DNA of 64,000 nucleotides, taken from Nitrososphaera sp. (lineage in GTDB: Archaea; Thermoproteota; Nitrososphaeria; Nitrososphaerales; Nitrososphaeraceae). This document shows positions 60,559-64,000 of the stretch, one piece after another. Each line of letters starts with the position of its first letter. Positions within the stretch are counted from its first letter, which is position 1. The translations under genes were made by a program, and so were the position numbers. The stretch is from the NCBI GenBank assembly GCA_029263715.1, contig JAJUFP010000005.1, positions 142,494 through 206,493 of the forward strand, written 5' to 3'. Below the pieces are notes generated by a model that searched no databases, was not told where the DNA came from, and saw only the letters and a list, made by a program, of their open reading frames with translations.

Positions 60559-60601
60559 AACGTAATTCTATCTCACGCGGCCCTTGATAGGATTATATAA
60601 T

Positions 60602-61183
60602 ATGCTTGAAAAGGTTATTCAATTAAAATTGCGCTTAAGACGGGGCCATATCTTGTTGATTGCGGGAGGCGCCATTTCTGCAATCAGTTTTGCAATACTG
60701 GGCTACTATGGTACACAGTTTGTTAATCTGCAGGATGTCTCCAAGTACGCTATAGGCCCAAACGGCACCCAAGAGATCAGACAGTACACTGATGTTGGTC
60801 AGGGGGCGTATTTTGTCGCACTCCCCGAATCCGCAGGCCAGACGCCGGTCAAGGTTACAGGTCCGGCTGGCGACACCATCCTTGATAAAAGAATCGAGCC
60901 GCCCTTTCAGTTTGAAGTTTTTCCAGCTGCTACTGCAGGTAACTATACTCTTCTGGTTACCAATCCATCCAGCAGTGATCTGGAGATCGTGGCGTTTGTT
61001 GGAGACCAGCAGACGGTGGCCAGCAAGAGCCTGAGCCTGTCATCGGCCACGACGATATTTGCGTTCAGCTTTCTGCTCATCGCCGGCATAGTCATCCTGG
61101 CCGCCGGAGTCATCATAACAATTTTAGACATGCGCCGCATACAAAAGATGAAGCAATTTGGCGATACCAGCGATCTGGTCTAG
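60602..61183 (+). CDS. Membrane-anchored protein, unknown
   Basis: 193 residues from the ATG at 60602 (the track's TTG adds six). A TM helix lies at about 16-38 (ILLIAGGAISAISFAILGYY), then an extracytoplasmic beta domain (GTQEIRQYTDVGQGAYFVAL, TPVKVTGPAGDTILDKRIEP), then a second TM (IFAFSFLLIAGIVILAAGVI) and a short basic tail. Such two-helix proteins with an outer beta domain are common in this phylum. Its stop lies 17 nt before the ABC ATPase. Function unknown. Confidence 0.65.
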   Translation: MLEKVIQLKLRLRRGHILLIAGGAISAISFAILGYYGTQFVNLQDVSKYAIGPNGTQEIRQYTDVGQGAYFVALPESAGQTPVKVTGPAGDTILDKRIEPPFQFEVFPAATAGNYTLLVTNPSSSDLEIVAFVGDQQTVASKSLSLSSATTIFAFSFLLIAGIVILAAGVIITILDMRRIQKMKQFGDTSDLV

Positions 61184-61200
61184 GTTGCAGTGACAAGCCC

Positions 61201-61977
61201 TTGGCAAAGCTTGAGGCAAGAAACATCAGCAAGTATTTCACGGCCGTTCAGGACGGCCAGGCCATTCAGATGTCTGCAATCAAGGACATCAGCCTGTCTA
61301 TCGACGACGGCCAGTTCGTATGCTTTGTGGGACCTTCTGGCTGCGGCAAGACCACATTCTTGAACATTCTTGCAGGCCTTGATAAGCCCTCCGAGGGCGA
61401 GATAATACTCGATGGACGGCAGGTGAGTGAAACGGGCCCCGACAGGATAATGGTTTTTCAGGAAAACGCGCTGTTCCCCTGGCTCAAGGTAATAGACAAC
61501 GTGGAGTTTGGCCTTATGATCAAGGGCATCGAGAAGAGTAAGAGAAATGAAATTGCCATGCAGTACCTTGACATGATGCAGCTGACCAAGTTTGCTGATG
61601 CGTACACCTACCAACTTTCCGGCGGCATGAAGCAGCGTGTTGCTATAGCCAGGGCGCTGGCCATCGACCCGGAGGTCCTTTTGATGGACGAGCCTTTTGC
61701 TGCTCTGGACAGCCAGACAAGGGATCTCTTGCTAGTAGAGCTGCAGCTGATCTGGGCGCGCACAAAAAAGACCATAGTCTTCATCACCCACAACGTCACG
61801 GAATCCGTCTGCCTTGGCGACAAGGTCGTGGTCTTTACCAGAAGGCCGGGCACCATAAAAAAAGAGATCTCCATTGACCACAGGAGGCCGCGGCTGCCAG
61901 AAGACGAGGAGCTGCGTGTGTACCACAGGCAGGTACTTGAAGAGCTGAAAGGCGAGGTAGTGGAAAGGAAAAAGTAA
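61201..61977 (+). CDS. ABC transporter ATPase (NitT/TauT/SsuB type)
   Basis: 258 residues, TTG start. Walker A FVGPSGCGKTT, Q-loop MVFQENALFPW, signature YQLSGGMKQRVAIARA, Walker B VLLMDEPFAALDSQTRD and H-loop TIVFITHNVTES are complete. The family as in nitrate/taurine/sulphonate importers. No permease or binding-protein gene is in the window; upstream is the two-helix protein, downstream a convergent MetF-like gene. So it is an orphan or works with a distant permease. Confidence 0.88.
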   Translation: MAKLEARNISKYFTAVQDGQAIQMSAIKDISLSIDDGQFVCFVGPSGCGKTTFLNILAGLDKPSEGEIILDGRQVSETGPDRIMVFQENALFPWLKVIDNVEFGLMIKGIEKSKRNEIAMQYLDMMQLTKFADAYTYQLSGGMKQRVAIARALAIDPEVLLMDEPFAALDSQTRDLLLVELQLIWARTKKTIVFITHNVTESVCLGDKVVVFTRRPGTIKKEISIDHRRPRLPEDEELRVYHRQVLEELKGEVVERKK

Positions 61978-61980
61978 ACG

Positions 61981-62739
61981 TCAGAGCTGGCCCAAAAGAT
62001 CCAGGCCGGACTTGAAGCTGTTAGGCGAGGTTAGAAGGACTGCGTCGGCCATGCCGGCTGCACTTTTTACAAAATCAACCGGGTTTCTTTCGTACTGGCG
62101 CCAGTCAAGTCCAATCATTTCTGCCGATTGCTTGTTTTTGTCTGCAGGCACCATGATGCAGGCGACAACCTTGATACCGTTTGGCTTGGCCAGGTCAACG
62201 ATCTCGCCGAGGTCTGAAAGCGAGGAGATGGACTGCGTCACAAACGCATGGGGCCGGGCATCCAGCTTGTTCTGTATGGCCGGCGACGATCTGTCCTTTA
62301 TCCTGGCAGGGAAGGACAGGTTGAGCTTTATCCGGCCGTCGTAGCCTTCATCCTTGAGCATCCTGATGGCAACGCTTGGCTTTAACCCTGAATCACGGCC
62401 GTCGGCCGGCGTGTCCCCCATCAGGATGAGGAGGCTGTCAACATCCAGCATGATGGCATCAATCGCCGCCTGGCATAGCGAGGTGTAGTTTCTGTCGGCC
62501 GTCCGCAGGCTGCAGCTGAACTTGATGTCGTTGCTGAACTTCTTTAGAAACCCTGCCATGGTTATGCTTGAGACCCTTGGAATTCCAAGCACAGAGTCTG
62601 TCAGATGTATGCCGGCTACAAGACCTTTGAGCCGGGATGCCCGCTGCGCGACAGACTGCATGTCTGCATCAAGCCGGGCCCTGTCAAATGTGCCCTGCCC
62701 GGTTATCTTTGGCGGGTTCAGCTCGTAGGTTATCTTCAT
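61981..62739 (-). CDS. MetF-like (methylenetetrahydrofolate reductase fold) protein
   Basis: 252 residues from MKITYELNPPKITGQGTFD (the ATG at 62739 is 32 nt from a TATA-like ATTTAATA; the track's start at 62760 is too close). The opening resembles FEFFPPKT of MetF, and SLLILMGDTPADGR plus the end of the barrel (KVVACIMVPADKNKQSAEMI) fit the flavin barrel. The fold is divergent and somewhat short (usual MetF ~290). It would feed methyl groups to the split MetH in the same neighbourhood. Shares its promoter region with the divergent Nudix gene. Confidence 0.7.
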   Translation of the reverse strand: MKITYELNPPKITGQGTFDRARLDADMQSVAQRASRLKGLVAGIHLTDSVLGIPRVSSITMAGFLKKFSNDIKFSCSLRTADRNYTSLCQAAIDAIMLDVDSLLILMGDTPADGRDSGLKPSVAIRMLKDEGYDGRIKLNLSFPARIKDRSSPAIQNKLDARPHAFVTQSISSLSDLGEIVDLAKPNGIKVVACIMVPADKNKQSAEMIGLDWRQYERNPVDFVKSAAGMADAVLLTSPNSFKSGLDLLGQL

Positions 62740-62776
62740 CGTTTGCCAGCATTTGGGCATGATCCGGCCTTATTAA

Positions 62777-63394
62777 ATGCAATCCAGCAAAACAGAATTA
62801 AGTCGATATGCCACCGGTATTGCTGTGCGCAAGGACGAGCTGATAAATTCCCTTGGACAGGCGCTGGTAAGAAAACCCTATGCTGTAGATGATGCGGCAA
62901 AAGCCGTCCCCGCCGCGGTGCTCCTGATAATCCACTACCATCAGGACAAGCCCCACGTATTTCTGACAAAGAGAAGCTCAAACGTCAAGCTGCACAAGGG
63001 TGAGATCTCTTTTCCTGGCGGCCGATACGCCAAAAACGATGGGTCGTTGCTCCACACGGCCTTGCGCGAAACCAAAGAAGAGATAGGCATCGCCTTCAAG
63101 CCGTCGGACGTGATGGGAAGTCTGCAGGCGGTCAGGACCATGACATCGAATCACTTTATCGTGCCGTTTGTCACGGTTCAGGACAGCCTGCCAGAGTGCA
63201 GCATATCCGCAGACGAGGTTGAGGAGGTAATAGACGTCCCTCTTATCGAGACGCTTTTGAGTATGGAGGAAGATAAAGAGCACTACCATCTTGCTAGGAA
63301 CGTGTACAAATTCTCCTATAACGGGTATGTGATATGGGGTGCAACATCCAGGATCCTAAAGCAGTTACATGAATTACTCATCAGACCGTCGTGA
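62777..63394 (+). CDS. Nudix hydrolase, CoA pyrophosphatase-like
   Basis: 205 residues. VPAAVLLIIHYHQDKPHVFL, RSSNVKLHKGEISFPGGRYA and TALRETKEEIGIAF form the NudL/CoA-diphosphatase pattern, where the LxxHxGExxFPGG motif precedes the Nudix box. Hydrolyses CoA to 4'-phosphopantetheine and ADP. The TATA-like CTTATTAAATG overlaps the start, so the annotated ATG may not be the real first codon. It is divergent from the MetF-like gene. Confidence 0.8.
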   Translation: MQSSKTELSRYATGIAVRKDELINSLGQALVRKPYAVDDAAKAVPAAVLLIIHYHQDKPHVFLTKRSSNVKLHKGEISFPGGRYAKNDGSLLHTALRETKEEIGIAFKPSDVMGSLQAVRTMTSNHFIVPFVTVQDSLPECSISADEVEEVIDVPLIETLLSMEEDKEHYHLARNVYKFSYNGYVIWGATSRILKQLHELLIRPS

Positions 63395-63768
63395 TCATTT
63401 CATTGCTTGCCGCTCACATGGATAACAGGTCATCATCTGAGCGTTTATTATAAGTCGCAGCAGGTTATACATTCTTACCGGATTCGCAGAAACTCTGGGC
63501 TCGAATTGCTGTCGGCAGATTCCTTTGTAACAAACAGATTCTTTTGACCTTGTACAGGTAACTTTGCACATCATCGAGGTCAATAGTTCTGCGGATCTTT
63601 GTTTCAAAAATGCAACGGCCATTAGGTTCCGCTGTAAACAAAAAACTCGTCTGTAAACAGCAATAGAGCTATCCAAAAACCGATTAGTACGATAGCGGGC
63701 CCGGTGGTTTTCGACACCAAATAGTCCTGGGCCCACCCGCCTTAAAAGTCAAAAAGGCGGCATATTGT
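63395..63768. other. 374-bp intergenic region before the integrase
   Basis: No gene. It holds a direct repeat CTGTAAACA (63632 and 63651, 19 nt apart), the GC-rich hairpin at 63695-63740, and a TATA-like CTTAAAAG about 23 nt before the integrase start. The track's 113-residue antisense ORF has poor composition. Confidence 0.4.
63695..63740. repeat. GC-rich hairpin upstream of the integrase
   Basis: GCGGG (63695) pairs with CCCGC (63736), and inside are two copies of GGGCCC (63697 and 63729) and GGTG/CACC (63703/63715). The region sits 29 nt before the integrase GTG. It could be an operator, a core or arm site for the integrase, or a structured RNA. Confidence 0.4.
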
Positions 63769-64000
63769 GTGGGTCAGGCAGGGAACGGCGGCGCGGACAG
63801 CAAGGCAGGTAGGAAAAGGAAGTCAAGGGGCAAGTACAGGAAGCTCCTCCATCATGAGGACGTGAAGAGATGGTACGACAACCTGTGCAGGGGCTCAAAG
63901 GTGACTGCAGACGTGTACCTGCGCCGGCTCGGCCTCATAAGCGAGACCACTGGCACAACGCTGCAGCAGATTGTGAAAAGGGCGGCGGAAGACGAGAGAT
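63769..64000 (+). CDS. Tyrosine recombinase/integrase, N-terminal part (3' partial)
   Basis: 77 codons to the window edge, GTG start, not in the track because of the edge. After a basic N-terminus (GGADSKAGRKRKSRGKYRKL) comes VKRWYDNLCRGSKVTADVYL and RRLGLISETTGTTLQQIVKR, the SAM-like core-binding domain seen at the start of thaumarchaeal XerA-like integrases. The catalytic domain with the Tyr lies outside the window. It may be chromosomal XerA or belong to a mobile element continuing to the right. Confidence 0.7.
   Translation, partial: MGQAGNGGADSKAGRKRKSRGKYRKLLHHEDVKRWYDNLCRGSKVTADVYLRRLGLISETTGTTLQQIVKRAAEDER

Noticed and set aside
63395-63736. 113-residue minus-strand ORF
   Set aside because: Ends of shadow type, Cys/Arg-rich, lies over the hairpin and repeat region.
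1-64000. CRISPR arrays, rRNA genes and full insertion sequences
   Set aside because: No regularly spaced repeats, rRNA-like sequence or transposase motif was seen by eye; the only mobile-element sign is the partial integrase at the right edge.

Overview
The window reads as the chromosome of an ammonia-oxidising thaumarchaeon (Nitrososphaerota) of the soil Nitrososphaera type. The strongest single marker is a eukaryote-like topoisomerase IB, a hallmark of this phylum. Supporting signs are an archaeal Rpo12, an Alba protein, a PDCD5-family protein, class I LysRS, Elp3, RtcB, a PEFG-CTERM surface protein, paired P-II proteins, an F420-type luciferase-fold oxidoreductase and a tRNA-Phe with a non-canonical intron. 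Many genes start with TTG or GTG, and several have a TATA-like box about 25-28 nt before the start codon, as expected for leaderless archaeal transcripts. The organism call is inference from gene content.

Layout. 0-7 kb: 3' part of pyruvate phosphate dikinase, Rpo12 (too short for the ORF track), two zinc proteins, two P-II proteins with a 48-residue ORF, an SDR, and a HAD/DHH pair. 7-9.3 kb: an AT-rich accessory island with a ParA-like ATPase and a HEPN protein behind a TATA box and a palindrome. 9.3-26.9 kb: core genes, including a purM-elp3-lysS block, citrate synthase plus malic enzyme, an F420-type oxidoreductase, an MBL-fold nuclease, purN, an MFS transporter with a UbiE-like methyltransferase, an MrfA/YprA-like helicase and topoisomerase IB. 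27-35.7 kb: a membrane-anchored winged-helix regulator, CBS proteins (one fused to a C2H2 finger), tRNA-Met, secreted proteins with a PEFG-CTERM tail, a DUF6448-like protein and a Vgb-like propeller. 35.8-42.6 kb: intron-containing tRNA-Phe overlapping the end of purB, the rtcB-PDCD5-unknown trio, rpS11, thiL, a GlmM-like mutase and tRNA-Thr.

42.6-44.6 kb: a second AT-rich insert next to tRNA-Thr, carrying a 567-residue DUF4209-like protein that ends in an RNxxxH (HEPN-type) motif. 44.6-57 kb: small zinc and membrane proteins, a VOC/nitroreductase pair, a 53-residue HNH-like ORF, an SLC13/ArsB-type permease, a Nudix-ADH pair, a second HTH membrane protein, a DUF389 protein, AsnRS and Alba. 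57-64 kb: methionine synthase split into two genes, an orphan ABC ATPase, a MetF-like protein, a CoA-type Nudix hydrolase, a GC-rich hairpin, and the start of a tyrosine recombinase cut by the window end.

How the genes fit together: PPDK, malic enzyme and citrate synthase sit at the pyruvate/PEP/oxaloacetate node. PurM, PurN and PurB serve purine synthesis. Split MetH and the MetF-like protein serve one-carbon and methionine metabolism. The tRNA-Phe intron and RtcB belong to tRNA splicing. The best candidates for undescribed biology are the ParA-HEPN operon, the DUF4209/HEPN insert, the two-copy family shared by the genes at 9.3 kb and 39.2 kb, and the tandem-zinc-ribbon/C2H2 pair. All functions are read from motifs by eye; no database search was run.
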